From [Leptolyngbya] sp. JSC-1 (lineage in GTDB: Bacteria; Cyanobacteriota; Cyanobacteriia; Elainellales; Elainellaceae): a DNA stretch of 64,000 bases. Below the pieces are notes generated by a model that searched no databases, was not told the DNA's origin, and saw nothing but the letters and a program-made list of their open reading frames with translations. Of the stretch, positions 35,506 to 44,452 are shown piece by piece. Made by a program: the position numbers and the translations under genes. The first letter of the stretch is position 1; every line of letters starts with the position of its first letter. The stretch covers positions 5,144,341 to 5,208,340 of the forward strand of contig KL662191.1 of NCBI GenBank assembly GCA_000733415.1, in the 5' to 3' direction.

Positions 35506-36609
35506 TTACTGATTTAGGTAGGGGCGCGGCATATTGCGCAGATAGGAGTAAAACTTTTGAGCATCAAAGCTTCTTGGGTCCATGCGAGAGCCGGACTGGT
35601 CAATCGCTCGGTGGGTCGTGACTCGATCATCCGAGACGCTGGTATGGGCCACGAGCCATGCCAATGACCGGTACTGGGCTTCCGTGTAGCCACTGTGGCT
35701 AGGCGCATCGTTGTAGCCGTCCGATGGCGTTTCTAGGGAAATGTGGTAAGCAAAGTTGTTGACTGAAGGCGGGAACTGGCGGTGAGTCCGGACGGCTTCT
35801 GCTCCCTTGGAGCTGTTAAACACCGAATTGCCCGCTCCAAAGGCGCGCTTCTCGGGTGGAACAATGTAAACAATCGTGCCATCTAGCCGAATGATGCTGT
35901 GATAGCTCGACTGTAGGTTCTCATCGGTATGAGGTGTTTGAAACGTATTAATTGCGCTATCGGCAGAACCGACCGTTTCGTGCAGCACAATCAGCGGCGC
36001 ATTGCTGACAGGTTTACCGAAAATATCTTTGGCGTAGCGCTCCCCGTAGTTGCTGGGATGAGCAGGAGCCGTCTCTAGCCGTGGGGCATAGGTACTCAAG
36101 CTGGAGTGGGTTAACACCGCTGTAGGTACAGGAGAAGTGGCTTCAGGTGCTGCTGGCTGCGATGGGGCTGCTGTTGAGGTTTGAGGCTTGGCCCCTTTAG
36201 CGGTTTCAGCAGGAGCTTTAGCGGCAGGTTTTGAGGTGGCGTTTGACTGCGCTGGAGCCGACTGGGAAGAAGGAACAGTGGGTAGCCCAGCCCAACCTTG
36301 CTGCGGTTGCGTAGGCGATTGCGCTGGCTGTGGGCTTTTTGAATTTTCTGAAACTGGATCTGACCAATTTACCTGGGCGATCGTTTGCAGACCGCCAATG
36401 GCCAAAACCGCCATCAAGGCCGCTGCCAACAATGCTAGCAGCCGCAGCAGAGTAGATTGAGGACTCAGCTTAGTGACTGCACTTAACTGCAGCTTGATAA
36501 ACCGAAAACAGGATTGGACCGACTTGCTTATGGAAGTTTGAATCGACTGAAGTTGGGCCTTTCCGATTGTAATCAGCCGGGTCACCTGCAATCGAAGGTT
36601 AAATTTCAT
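35506..36609 (-). CDS. N-acetylmuramoyl-L-alanine amidase
   Basis: A 367-residue cell-wall hydrolase that cleaves the amide bond between muramic acid and the stem peptide. A TM anchor lies at about residues 57-76 (LRLLALLAAALMAVLAIGG), followed by a Pro/Ala/Ser/Gln-rich linker to about 165. The Amidase_2 domain covers about residues 195-360. Zn ligands are probably the His in VLHETVG and the His in VTTHRAID, with Asp in MDPRSFD as third ligand. It should act in the periplasm. Convergent with the J-domain gene. Confidence 0.9.
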   Translation of the reverse strand: MKFNLRLQVTRLITIGKAQLQSIQTSISKSVQSCFRFIKLQLSAVTKLSPQSTLLRLLALLAAALMAVLAIGGLQTIAQVNWSDPVSENSKSPQPAQSPTQPQQGWAGLPTVPSSQSAPAQSNATSKPAAKAPAETAKGAKPQTSTAAPSQPAAPEATSPVPTAVLTHSSLSTYAPRLETAPAHPSNYGERYAKDIFGKPVSNAPLIVLHETVGSADSAINTFQTPHTDENLQSSYHSIIRLDGTIVYIVPPEKRAFGAGNSVFNSSKGAEAVRTHRQFPPSVNNFAYHISLETPSDGYNDAPSHSGYTEAQYRSLAWLVAHTSVSDDRVTTHRAIDQSGSRMDPRSFDAQKFYSYLRNMPRPYLNQ

Positions 36610-36861
36610 ACGCTCACACCAACAGTACCACTATCGTCCTCTACTCCCCGGATTGATTTCAAGTCGGGTTAGCTACAGATTAAACCTCTGCTTGAGAATA
36701 TTGGCTCACTCTCTCTTCCAGAATGGCATACCCAACCCCGGCTGGCGATTGCTAAAGGTTGAAGAATTCAAGAACAAATACCTAGCACCTGCACGGATCA
36801 GCACCGGAACCAGTTAAGATGCATTAAGGTTAACTACTATGCACTTTTTACCTGTTTAGTA

Positions 36862-37845
36862 ATGGCAGAAACCCTCCTTTTCAATGCCCTGCGTGAAGCA
36901 ATTGACGAAGAAATGGCACGAGATCCTGCCGTTTTTGTGCTTGGTGAAGATGTGGGACACTATGGCGGCTCCTATAAGGTAACGAAAGATCTTTATAAAA
37001 AGTATGGTGAGCTGCGGGTTTTAGATACACCGATTGCGGAAAACAGCTTTACCGGCATGGCGGTTGGGGCAGCAATGACTGGATTGCGCCCGATCATCGA
37101 AGGCATGAATATGGGCTTCTTGCTGTTGGCCTTTAACCAGATTGCCAATAATGCCGGGATGCTACGCTACACCTCTGGTGGCAACTACAAGATTCCAATG
37201 GTGATTCGCGGTCCGGGCGGGGTTGGTCGCCAGCTTGGGGCAGAACATTCCCAACGCTTAGAAGCCTACTTTCAAGGCGTGCCCGGTTTGAAGATGGTGG
37301 CCTGCTCAACTCCCTACAACGCCAAGGGCTTACTAAAAGCAGCGATTCGGGACGATAATCCCGTGCTGTTCTTCGAGCATGTGCTGCTCTACAACCTGAA
37401 AGAGAATTTGCCCGAAGCAGAATATGTGCTGCCGCTCGACAAAGCAGAAGTCGTCAGAAAGGGCAGTGATGTCACCATCCTTACCTATTCCCGCATGCGG
37501 CATCATGTGATGGCAGCGGTTAAAACGCTGGAGAAGGAAGGCTTTGACCCGGAAGTCATCGACCTGATTTCGCTGAAACCGCTCGATTTCGACACGATTG
37601 GCGAATCGATTCGCAAAACCCATCGAGTTATTATCGTAGAAGAATGTATGAAATCGGGTGGGATTGGAGCCGAGCTAACCGCCTCGATTAACGACCGTCT
37701 ATTTGATGAGCTAGATGCTCCGGTGCTGCGGCTAGCATCCCAAGATATTCCTACACCTTACAACGGTACGCTGGAAAACCTGACAATTGTGCAGCCACCG
37801 CAAATTGTGGAAGCCGTACAGAAAATGGTTGCCCTGCGAGTGTAA
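36862..37845 (+). CDS. pdhB: Pyruvate dehydrogenase E1 component, beta subunit
   Basis: The beta chain of the E1 enzyme, which with the alpha chain decarboxylates pyruvate using thiamine diphosphate to start acetyl-CoA synthesis. The 327-residue length and start MAETLLFNALREAIDEEM are typical. Conserved stretches: LGEDVGHYGGSYKVT, DTPIAENSFTGMAVGAAM and IRGPGGVGRQLGAEHSQRLE. The alpha subunit and E2 genes are elsewhere, as in most cyanobacteria. A Tab2-like gene follows after eight bases and is probably cotranscribed. Confidence 0.96.
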   Translation: MAETLLFNALREAIDEEMARDPAVFVLGEDVGHYGGSYKVTKDLYKKYGELRVLDTPIAENSFTGMAVGAAMTGLRPIIEGMNMGFLLLAFNQIANNAGMLRYTSGGNYKIPMVIRGPGGVGRQLGAEHSQRLEAYFQGVPGLKMVACSTPYNAKGLLKAAIRDDNPVLFFEHVLLYNLKENLPEAEYVLPLDKAEVVRKGSDVTILTYSRMRHHVMAAVKTLEKEGFDPEVIDLISLKPLDFDTIGESIRKTHRVIIVEECMKSGGIGAELTASINDRLFDELDAPVLRLASQDIPTPYNGTLENLTIVQPPQIVEAVQKMVALRV

Positions 37846-37853
37846 ACCAACCC

Positions 37854-38714
37854 ATGACAACGATTTGGGAACTCGATTTGTACTCTCGTCCGGTAGTTGA
37901 CGAGAACCAAAAGAAACTCTGGGAAGTCCTGATCTGTGAAAGCCCATCCGAGGCCCAAGCGCAGTGGGATTCGCTATTTCGCTACTCAGAGTTTTTGCCC
38001 AGCACTGAGGTAAATTCTGTGCGGCTTCGCGCTGCCCTGGAAAAAGCCCTTGACCAAGCTGCAGTCCGGCCAGACAAAATTCGCTTTTTTCGCCGGCAGA
38101 TGAACAACATGATCACCAAGGCGTGCGAAGAGGTGGGGATTCCAGCTTACCCCAGTCGGCGTACCTTAGTCCTGAACCAGTGGATTGACCAGCGGATGCA
38201 GGATTACTATCCGTCGCTACCCAACTATCAGGCTGGCAGCAATCCTTCGGTGGCTTTGCCTCCTCCCAAACCCCAGCCCCTTCCCGATGCGCTCGTCGGC
38301 GAACGATGGGCCTTTGTGTCTCTGGAGGCCACAGCCTTTCAGGAGATGTCGGAGTGGGAAATTGGCTTTAGCGAAGCCTTTCCGGTCGAAATGTTCGGTT
38401 TGCAGCCAGATACGTCAGTTCCAGGGTTAATTATCTATTCCTCGCGGGCGTTACCACTGGCGGCCTGGATGTCGGGACTGGAGTTAGCGTTTCTGCGGTT
38501 CAACCCGACGCCTCCCCAGCTTGTTTTAGAAACTGGAGCCAGTGACGCTTGGATTCTGGCTAACCTGCCCACTGCCGATCTGCAAACCGAAGCTAAAGCT
38601 TTTGAAGCCGCCAAGCAGCAAGCACAGCAGATCCACTTTGTCGCGGTCCAGTCGAATCCAGAGGCCGAGTCCTTTGCTGGTTTCTGGCTGATGCAAGAAC
38701 TTAATCTGGCGTAA
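37854..38714 (+). CDS. Tab2/Atab2-family RNA-binding protein
   Basis: A 286-residue protein beginning MTTIWELDLYSRPVVDENQKK, with RFFRRQMNNMITKACEEVGI and RRTLVLNQWIDQR in the first half. The layout matches the Tab2/Atab2 family. In Chlamydomonas and Arabidopsis that family promotes translation of psaB mRNA; the cyanobacterial role is not settled. Eight bases separate it from pdhB. It is unusual but not diagnostic that it lies about 10 kb from psaA-psaB. Confidence 0.88.
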   Translation: MTTIWELDLYSRPVVDENQKKLWEVLICESPSEAQAQWDSLFRYSEFLPSTEVNSVRLRAALEKALDQAAVRPDKIRFFRRQMNNMITKACEEVGIPAYPSRRTLVLNQWIDQRMQDYYPSLPNYQAGSNPSVALPPPKPQPLPDALVGERWAFVSLEATAFQEMSEWEIGFSEAFPVEMFGLQPDTSVPGLIIYSSRALPLAAWMSGLELAFLRFNPTPPQLVLETGASDAWILANLPTADLQTEAKAFEAAKQQAQQIHFVAVQSNPEAESFAGFWLMQELNLA

Positions 38715-38765
38715 CGTCCCCCTTTTCTTAGAAGATAGTTATGAGTTTTACAAACCATGAGAAAA

Positions 38766-38827
38766 ATTAGTTTTGAGTGTTGAGTTAAACCCCAAATTCA
38801 AGCCTAAACTCAACACCTAAAATTAAT
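38766..38827. repeat. Heptad-derived hairpin
   Basis: A 21-nt arm at 38766-38786 (attagttttgagtgttgag...) is inverted at 38807-38827 with three mismatches and a 20-nt loop. It belongs to the ttgagtt family seen at 41156, 41580 and 55841. Confidence 0.8.
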
Positions 38828-38872
38828 TTTCTTCAAGGTCTGGCAGCTCATGACGCAGTAGGTTGGATACTT

Positions 38873-40183
38873 ATGGGGTTTGAAAACTCGCAGCAGGAGG
38901 AAATTGCCGAGCAACTGCTAGATTTGGCCATTCGTTCAGGCGCAGAGGCCGCAGAAGTTTTTCAATCCTATTCGCTGTCTCGCCCGGTATTTTTTGAGGC
39001 CAATCGGCTGAAGCAGTTGGAAAGCTCCCAGTCAGAAGGCATTGCTTTGCGGCTATGGCGAGCTGGATGTCCGGGGCTGGCAGTGGCCTATGGTCCAGTA
39101 GAGCCACAGGCTCTGGTGGATCGGGCGCTTGCCCTTAGCCAATTGAACCAGCCAGAGACAATCGAGCTAGCAGATGCATCTAGAAGCCATTACCCCGATC
39201 TGGGCGAGGCTGTGGGCGTAGAGCAGTTAGTGGAATGGGGTAAGGAAGCGATTGGGTTAATTCGTGATGCCTATCCAGAGATTCTCTGCAATGCTGAATG
39301 GGAATGCGATGCCGAAACCACACGCCTGATTAACTCCCAAGGGTTGGACTGCGGCTACACCGACACTACCTTGAGCTGCTATGTTTCTGCCGAGTGGGTG
39401 CGGGGCGATGATTTTCTTAGCGTTTCCGATGGTCAAACCCAACGGGGTGATCTGAATCCGGTGGAGCTGGCTCAGCAAATTATTCAGCGCCTAGACTGGG
39501 CGAAAGACAACATTGCTGTTCCTAGTCGTCGGGTTCCGATCCTATTTACAGCCAAAGCCGCAGACATGCTGTGGAGCACCGTTCAGGCTGCCTTAAATGG
39601 CAAACAGGTGATAGAGCGGGCCTCACCTTGGAGTGATCGCTTAACGCAGTCCGTTACCTCTAATGCCATCACCATTTCGCAACAGCCGAATGCTGGCCCC
39701 TTTAGCTGCCCGTTTGATGATGAAGGGACTCCAACTCGCCCAATCACTTTTATTCAAGATGGCGTTTTGCAACTGTTTTATACCGATCGCTCGATTGGAC
39801 GCGCTTTGAGCAGTGGCACCACTGGCAATGGGTTTCGTCCAGGCTTGGGTAGCTACCCCACACCAGGATTATTCAATTTCATGGTTCAACCAGGTGTAAA
39901 AACCTTGCCGGAATTGATTGCTGGCCTCGAAACTGGCTTGGTTGTGGATCAAATTCTGGGAGGCGGCCCAGGCATTTCGGGGGATTTTTCCGTCAATGTT
40001 GATCTGGGTTTCTGGATAGAACATGGTGAAGTTATAGGCCGCGTCAAAGATACGATGGTGGCAGGGAGTGTATATACGGCTCTGAAGAATTTAGTGGAAC
40101 TAGGCGGTGATGCAGAGTGGAATGGCTCCTGTTATACACCATCGGTGATCGTAGAAGGATTGTCAGTAACGGGACGTAGCTAG
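38873..40183 (+). CDS. TldD/PmbA family protein
   Basis: A 436-residue protein of the TldD/PmbA (TldE) family. In E. coli the two form a heterodimeric metalloprotease; the active subunit carries a HExxxH site, which I do not see here, so this is more like the PmbA (TldE) partner or a cyanobacterial solo version. Motifs: GLGSYPTPGLFNFMVQPG near residue 330 and ILGGGPGISGDFSVNVDLGFWI near 375. The start is the ATG at 38873 (MGFENSQQEE). It may help process peptides or DNA gyrase-type inhibitors; the substrate is unknown. Confidence 0.88.
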   Translation: MGFENSQQEEIAEQLLDLAIRSGAEAAEVFQSYSLSRPVFFEANRLKQLESSQSEGIALRLWRAGCPGLAVAYGPVEPQALVDRALALSQLNQPETIELADASRSHYPDLGEAVGVEQLVEWGKEAIGLIRDAYPEILCNAEWECDAETTRLINSQGLDCGYTDTTLSCYVSAEWVRGDDFLSVSDGQTQRGDLNPVELAQQIIQRLDWAKDNIAVPSRRVPILFTAKAADMLWSTVQAALNGKQVIERASPWSDRLTQSVTSNAITISQQPNAGPFSCPFDDEGTPTRPITFIQDGVLQLFYTDRSIGRALSSGTTGNGFRPGLGSYPTPGLFNFMVQPGVKTLPELIAGLETGLVVDQILGGGPGISGDFSVNVDLGFWIEHGEVIGRVKDTMVAGSVYTALKNLVELGGDAEWNGSCYTPSVIVEGLSVTGRS

Positions 40184-41025
40184 ATTTGACAAAAATGATT
40201 TTAAAAAATGTCAAATCAAAAGATATCGGTAAGAATGCCAACCAAATAAACAACCAAATAACACAGAGTCAATGTTTCCATGCTATTTACTTTCCACGCT
40301 ATTTACTTCGATTTGTGATTTCATGCGCTCTATTTTACGCATTGTTCAGCAAAATGTGACGAGTGACGGATGCCCCGTCAGAACCAGCGTTAGACAGCAT
40401 CTATGTTTTTCTAGCCAACGGTACGCTGCTGCAAACGTCATGTGTAGAAACTTGCCCGAACCTACTCAGATAATTGAAAATCTCTAGCAAGCTTCTCTTT
40501 TGATTGCCTCACTTTTCAGTCAGCCAGGAGGTCAAATTGAGGACAGTGGGCTGAGATGCAGTGGATTGAGATGGCGAGGATTGAGACAAAGTAGTATTCA
40601 GACCTGCAGGAGTGCTAATCACAACAGTAAGCGCTGTGAGCAGAGCGGTGACTAAAGCGCCAAAATCGTAGAACGACAATTTCTGGGGATGCATGGTTTG
40701 CTAGTGAATATATGCAGACTCTGTGCAGATCGAAATGGGCAAATCTAGGTCGATGAAAAGCATGACAAAACCGAATGGCTGTGGGGCTACATCCTAGGCT
40801 GTTGAAGCGCTGATTGGCTCAGCCTCTATGAACGCTATCCTGGCACAGGACTTTTCTGACTTACCAGCATTTCTGCGCAATCTTTAACGAAAGTATGAGG
40901 TTTGTAAAGCCCAGGCATCAAACCAATTTGGCATCGTCTGACTTCGCTTTTTGGAGTCGCCGTTCGGTAAACCGTACTCCCAAAGATAGAAGAACGGGTT
41001 GCAGTTGGGCCACTTGTCCGTTAAA
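40184..41025. other. Long non-coding region upstream of groESL
   Basis: About 840 bases between the TldD/PmbA gene and the CIRCE operator. It contains a possible small membrane protein on the minus strand (40509-40694) and a weak plus-strand frame (40272-40487) without support. No RNA gene is recognised. The part from 40850 on is probably the groESL promoter region. Confidence 0.55.
40509..40694 (-). CDS. Possible small membrane protein
   Basis: A 61-residue frame starting MHPQKLSFYDFGALV has one hydrophobic helix (GALVTALLTALTVVI) and a Ser/Thr/Gln-rich tail. It has no recognisable family. A weak gene call: the helix and an ATG start argue for it, the low-complexity tail and lack of a clear Shine-Dalgarno against. 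Confidence 0.3.
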   Translation of the reverse strand: MHPQKLSFYDFGALVTALLTALTVVISTPAGLNTTLSQSSPSQSTASQPTVLNLTSWLTEK

Positions 41026-41052
41026 TTAGCACTCAGGAGTGGAGAGTGCTAA
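41026..41052 (+). promoter_or_regulatory. CIRCE operator (HrcA site)
   Basis: The arms ttagcactc (41026-41034) and gagtgctaa (41044-41052) form a perfect nine-base inverted repeat with a nine-base spacer, the exact CIRCE consensus. HrcA binds it and represses groESL until heat stress. It lies about 213 bases upstream of groES. Confidence 0.97.
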
Positions 41053-41155
41053 TCTCGAAGCTCAGGTTTGAGTATTGTGGGTTTTCAAAGCGACGAGATT
41101 GACACCCCAAATCCACTAGGAATTGGGCTTATGTTGATGCTCGCCCTTTGGAGTG

Positions 41156-41223
41156 TTGAACTTGAGGATTGAGATTTTGAGTCCGTTGCGTTTATTCACT
41201 CAAAATTGAGACTCAAGGTTCAA
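41156..41223. repeat. Heptad-derived hairpin in groES leader
   Basis: Arms ttgaacttgaggattgagat... (41156-41182) and its inverse (41198-41223) enclose about 15 bases. It lies between CIRCE and the groES start and is transcribed, so it will fold in the leader mRNA. Confidence 0.8.
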
Positions 41224-41265
41224 AGCTTCTAATCCTAGATTTGTATATAGTTGGAGAATTCTTGT

Positions 41266-41577
41266 ATGGCGGCTGTATCTCTGAGTGTTTCAACCGTTAA
41301 GCCTCTAGGAGATCGTGTTTTCGTTAAAGTGAGTGCTTCTGAAGAGAAGACCGCAGGCGGTATCTTCCTCCCCGACACGGCTAAGGAAAAACCCCAGGTT
41401 GGGGAAGTGGCAGCTGTTGGCCCTGGTCGTCGTAACGATGATGGTTCTCGCCAAGAAATGGAAGTGAAAATTGGCGACAAAGTGCTGTACTCCAAGTATG
41501 CCGGTACTGACATCAAACTCGGTACTGAAGAGTATGTTTTGCTGTCGGAAAAAGACATTTTGGCAATCGTTGTTTAA
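41266..41577 (+). CDS. groES: Co-chaperonin GroES
   Basis: The lid of the GroEL chaperonin, in the cytoplasm. From the ATG at 41266 (MAAVSLSVSTVKPLGDRV) the product has 103 residues; a Shine-Dalgarno-like ggaga lies about ten bases upstream. The mobile loop (EEKTAGGIFLPDTAKEKPQ) at about residues 23-41 is intact, and the end EYVLLSEKDILAIV is standard. First gene of groESL under CIRCE control. Confidence 0.98.
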   Translation: MAAVSLSVSTVKPLGDRVFVKVSASEEKTAGGIFLPDTAKEKPQVGEVAAVGPGRRNDDGSRQEMEVKIGDKVLYSKYAGTDIKLGTEEYVLLSEKDILAIVV

Positions 41578-41579
41578 AA

Positions 41580-41708
41580 AGTTTTGAGTTTTAAGTTTTG
41601 AGTTTTGAGTTGGATAAAGCTCAGAACTCAGGATTCAAAACTCGAAGCGACTTGAAGCTTGCAGACTGTTTGTAACTCGAAACTAAGAACTCAACACTCA
41701 ACATTGAT
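41580..41708. repeat. Heptad repeat block between groES and groEL
   Basis: Repeated ttttgagtt units in the first 30 bases are followed by inverted aactcaaaactc-type units near 41623-41645 and 41673-41703. The spacer can form nested hairpins. It occupies nearly the whole groES-groEL gap. Confidence 0.8.
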
Positions 41709-41716
41709 TGAACGTT

Positions 41717-43354
41717 ATGGCTAAGCGCATCATTTACAACGAAAATGCTCGTCGTGCCCTGGAAAAGGGAATCGATATTCTGGCGGAAGCGGTTGCGGTC
41801 ACTCTTGGTCCTAAGGGTCGCAACGTGGTGCTGGAGAAGAAGTTTGGTGCTCCTCAGATTGTGAACGACGGTGTCACCATTGCGAAGGAAATTGAGCTGG
41901 AAGATCACATCGAAAATACGGGCGTCTCTTTGATTCGTCAGGCTGCTTCCAAGACCAACGATGCGGCTGGTGACGGAACCACGACCGCAACCGTACTGGC
42001 TCATGCGATGGTGAAGGAAGGTCTGCGCAACGTGGCCGCAGGCGCTAATGCTATTTCGCTGAAGCGCGGTATCGACAAGGCAACTGGCTTCTTGGTGGAT
42101 GAAATCGCCAAGCATGCTCGTCAAGTTGAAGATTCCAAAGCGATCGCTCAGGTTGGCTCCATCTCGGCTGGTAACGACGAAGAAGTGGGTGCCATGATCG
42201 CTGAGGCGATGGAGAAAGTAGGCCGCGAAGGCGTGATCTCTCTGGAAGAAGGCAAGTCGATGACGACTGAGCTGGAAGTGACCGAAGGGATGCGCTTCGA
42301 CAAAGGCTACATCTCGCCCTACTTCGCCACCGACACCGAGCGGATGGAAGCAGTACTAGATGAGCCTTTCTTGTTGCTAACCGATAAGAAAATCACGTTG
42401 GTGCAAGACCTGGTGCCGGTGCTTGAGCAAGTCGCTCGTTCCGGTCGTCCACTGCTGATCATTGCCGAAGACATCGAGAAAGAAGCCCTGGCAACGCTGG
42501 TGGTGAACCGCCTGCGGGGTGTGCTGAACGTGGCAGCTGTGAAGGCTCCTGGCTTTGGTGATCGGCGCAAGGCTATGCTGGAAGACATCGCTGTGCTGAC
42601 GGGTGGGCAGGTGATCACCGAAGATGCTGGTCTGAAGCTAGACAACGTCAAGCTCGACATGCTGGGCAAGGCGCGCCGCATCACCATCACCAAAGACAAC
42701 ACCACGATTGTGGCTGAAGGCAACGAAGCAGCCGTGAAGGTCCGCTGTGAGCAAATCCGTCGTCAGATGGAAGAAACCGAGTCTTCCTACGACAAAGAGA
42801 AGCTGCAAGAGCGGTTGGCGAAGCTGTCGGGTGGTGTTGCTGTAGTGAAAGTCGGTGCAGCTACCGAAACCGAAATGAAAGACCGCAAGCTGCGCTTGGA
42901 AGACGCGATCAACGCTACCAAAGCGGCTGTGGAAGAAGGTATCGTTCCTGGTGGTGGTACCACATTGGCCCACATGGCTCCTGGTCTGGAAGAATGGGCT
43001 AAGGCGAACCTGGTGAACGAAGAGCTGATCGGTGCGCTGATTGTAGCTCGTGCCCTGTCGGCTCCGCTGAAGCGGATTGCTGAGAATGCTGGTCAGAACG
43101 GCGCGGTGATTGCTGAGCGTGTGAAAGAGAAAGACTTCAACGTCGGTTATGATGCCGCCAAGGATCAGTTCGTCGATATGTTCGAGGCTGGTATTGTTGA
43201 CCCGGCGAAGGTAACTCGCTCGGCTCTGCAAAACGCTGCGTCTATTGCCGGCATGGTGCTGACCACCGAGTGCATCGTGGTTGACAAGCCTGAACCGAAG
43301 GATGCCGCGGCGGCTGGTGCTGGTGCCGGCATGGGCGGTGACTTCGATTACTAA
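41717..43354 (+). CDS. groEL: Chaperonin GroEL (GroEL1)
   Basis: The 60-kDa chaperonin ring subunit that folds proteins with GroES and ATP. From the ATG at 41717 (MAKRIIYNENARRALEKG) it has 545 residues. The ATP-binding segment VTLGPKGRNVVLEKKFG and the GDGTTTATVLA box are intact, as is the VEEGIVPGGGTTLAHM motif. The C-terminus ends GGDFDY without a long Gly-Gly-Met tail, like cyanobacterial GroEL1, the copy linked to groES. A terminator follows. Confidence 0.98.
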   Translation: MAKRIIYNENARRALEKGIDILAEAVAVTLGPKGRNVVLEKKFGAPQIVNDGVTIAKEIELEDHIENTGVSLIRQAASKTNDAAGDGTTTATVLAHAMVKEGLRNVAAGANAISLKRGIDKATGFLVDEIAKHARQVEDSKAIAQVGSISAGNDEEVGAMIAEAMEKVGREGVISLEEGKSMTTELEVTEGMRFDKGYISPYFATDTERMEAVLDEPFLLLTDKKITLVQDLVPVLEQVARSGRPLLIIAEDIEKEALATLVVNRLRGVLNVAAVKAPGFGDRRKAMLEDIAVLTGGQVITEDAGLKLDNVKLDMLGKARRITITKDNTTIVAEGNEAAVKVRCEQIRRQMEETESSYDKEKLQERLAKLSGGVAVVKVGAATETEMKDRKLRLEDAINATKAAVEEGIVPGGGTTLAHMAPGLEEWAKANLVNEELIGALIVARALSAPLKRIAENAGQNGAVIAERVKEKDFNVGYDAAKDQFVDMFEAGIVDPAKVTRSALQNAASIAGMVLTTECIVVDKPEPKDAAAAGAGAGMGGDFDY

Positions 43355-43419
43355 GGCTACTAGAATCAAACCGGTGTAATTTCACCGCAATTTGATTGAA
43401 TTGATTTGATTGAAATGAG

Positions 43420-43452
43420 CGATCGTCTTCTGTAATGGAGGCGATCGTTTTT
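43420..43452 (+). terminator. Terminator after groEL
   Basis: A cgatcgtctt / gaggcgatcg stem, with G-T pairs in the inner part, is followed by five T. It lies about 65 bases after the groEL stop. Confidence 0.7.
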
Positions 43453-43465
43453 CATTTCTAGCATC

Positions 43466-44452
43466 TCAGTTAAATGACAAATACTGGCTGTGAATGTAGC
43501 CTCTTCTTCCATCAGGTAAGACAATCGGATACCAACCTGTTCCTATCATTGCTGCTGATCGCTCTTGTGCTGAAAAAAAGGTAAAAATTTCAATGTCCAC
43601 CCCTAAGCAAGTGCCGTATAGAACTTGTCCAATTACCTCACCTTCTAAACTTGGACTTGCTCGCACATTAACTATTTCCCCAATAACTGTCACAGTAGCC
43701 TCACAGCAGAATTGGTTTTGAATCTGGTTCTCAAATCGCTCTTGCTCGTCTGCCTGATCAGCGGCAAGAAGTTCTTGAATTAGTGAAGGATCACAGCCTG
43801 TAATAGTTTTGCGTAGCTGTTGAATCTGTTTATACAAAAGTCTGACTTGTCTTTGAGTCTCGGTGATGGAATACTCATCTTCACTGGTTAAAGATTCAAC
43901 TAGGTCAGAGAACTCAGGAACCCCTACTAGGTTTTTAATATTTTCTTTTAAGCAGTCTCTTAATCTTTTTTCTACCTCTGGGGAAAGTCTATTTCTATAG
44001 CGATTATTAAAACTCTCTGGAGATTCTGAGGGGTGCTGTCTTTGTGTAGGAGGAGATGATCTTTCTGGAATCAGTTGAGAATAAAAGTCCTCAAATAAAG
44101 CCAAGTTTCCCATTAACACTATACTTGCACCTGCTAGAACAAGGAGTTCAGGTACAGGAAGTGGCTTTTCATCGGAAGTACCATTCTTTACCCCGTCTTC
44201 TGGTTTATTATTTGATTCATCTTCATGAGGTCCGGAATCAACACATTTCGCAATCGCCTCGTCTTTACATTTACTTCCTACTTTAATTGGACCGTCAAAA
44301 TTATCATGCTCTAGGACATAAAGACGTTGTCGATTACGCTTCACACAACACCACTCACAGATAGGATCATCAGTTCCCTCTGGAGAATAATCAATTTCTT
44401 CTACGCATCGCCATCCGCACTGGGGAACTCCAGGTTTATTCCGTAGAGCCAT
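43466..44452 (-). CDS. Cys-rich N-terminal / TM / SH3b C-terminal protein
   Basis: A 328-residue protein of unknown role. The first 75 residues hold a Cys pattern: CGWRCVEEIDY, then CEWCCVKRNRQRLYVLEHDNF and SKCKDEAIAKC, which resembles a small metal-binding domain found in bacterial proteins of unknown function. A TM helix (LLVLAGASIVLMGNLALF) sits at about residues 100-118. A helical region with many Gln/Glu/Arg follows. The C-terminal 70 residues fit an SH3b domain (VNVRASPSLEGEVIGQVLYGTCL, then GRRGYIHSQYL), which binds peptidoglycan or proteins. The TM helix would put the Cys domain and the SH3b domain on opposite sides. Confidence 0.72.
   Translation of the reverse strand: MALRNKPGVPQCGWRCVEEIDYSPEGTDDPICEWCCVKRNRQRLYVLEHDNFDGPIKVGSKCKDEAIAKCVDSGPHEDESNNKPEDGVKNGTSDEKPLPVPELLVLAGASIVLMGNLALFEDFYSQLIPERSSPPTQRQHPSESPESFNNRYRNRLSPEVEKRLRDCLKENIKNLVGVPEFSDLVESLTSEDEYSITETQRQVRLLYKQIQQLRKTITGCDPSLIQELLAADQADEQERFENQIQNQFCCEATVTVIGEIVNVRASPSLEGEVIGQVLYGTCLGVDIEIFTFFSAQERSAAMIGTGWYPIVLPDGRRGYIHSQYLSFN

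Noticed and set aside
40272..40487. 71-residue plus-strand frame
   Set aside because: Cys-rich random-looking sequence in a promoter region, no ribosome site.
42638..43369. 243-residue minus-strand frame
   Set aside because: Antisense of groEL; its composition reflects the conserved chaperonin codons.
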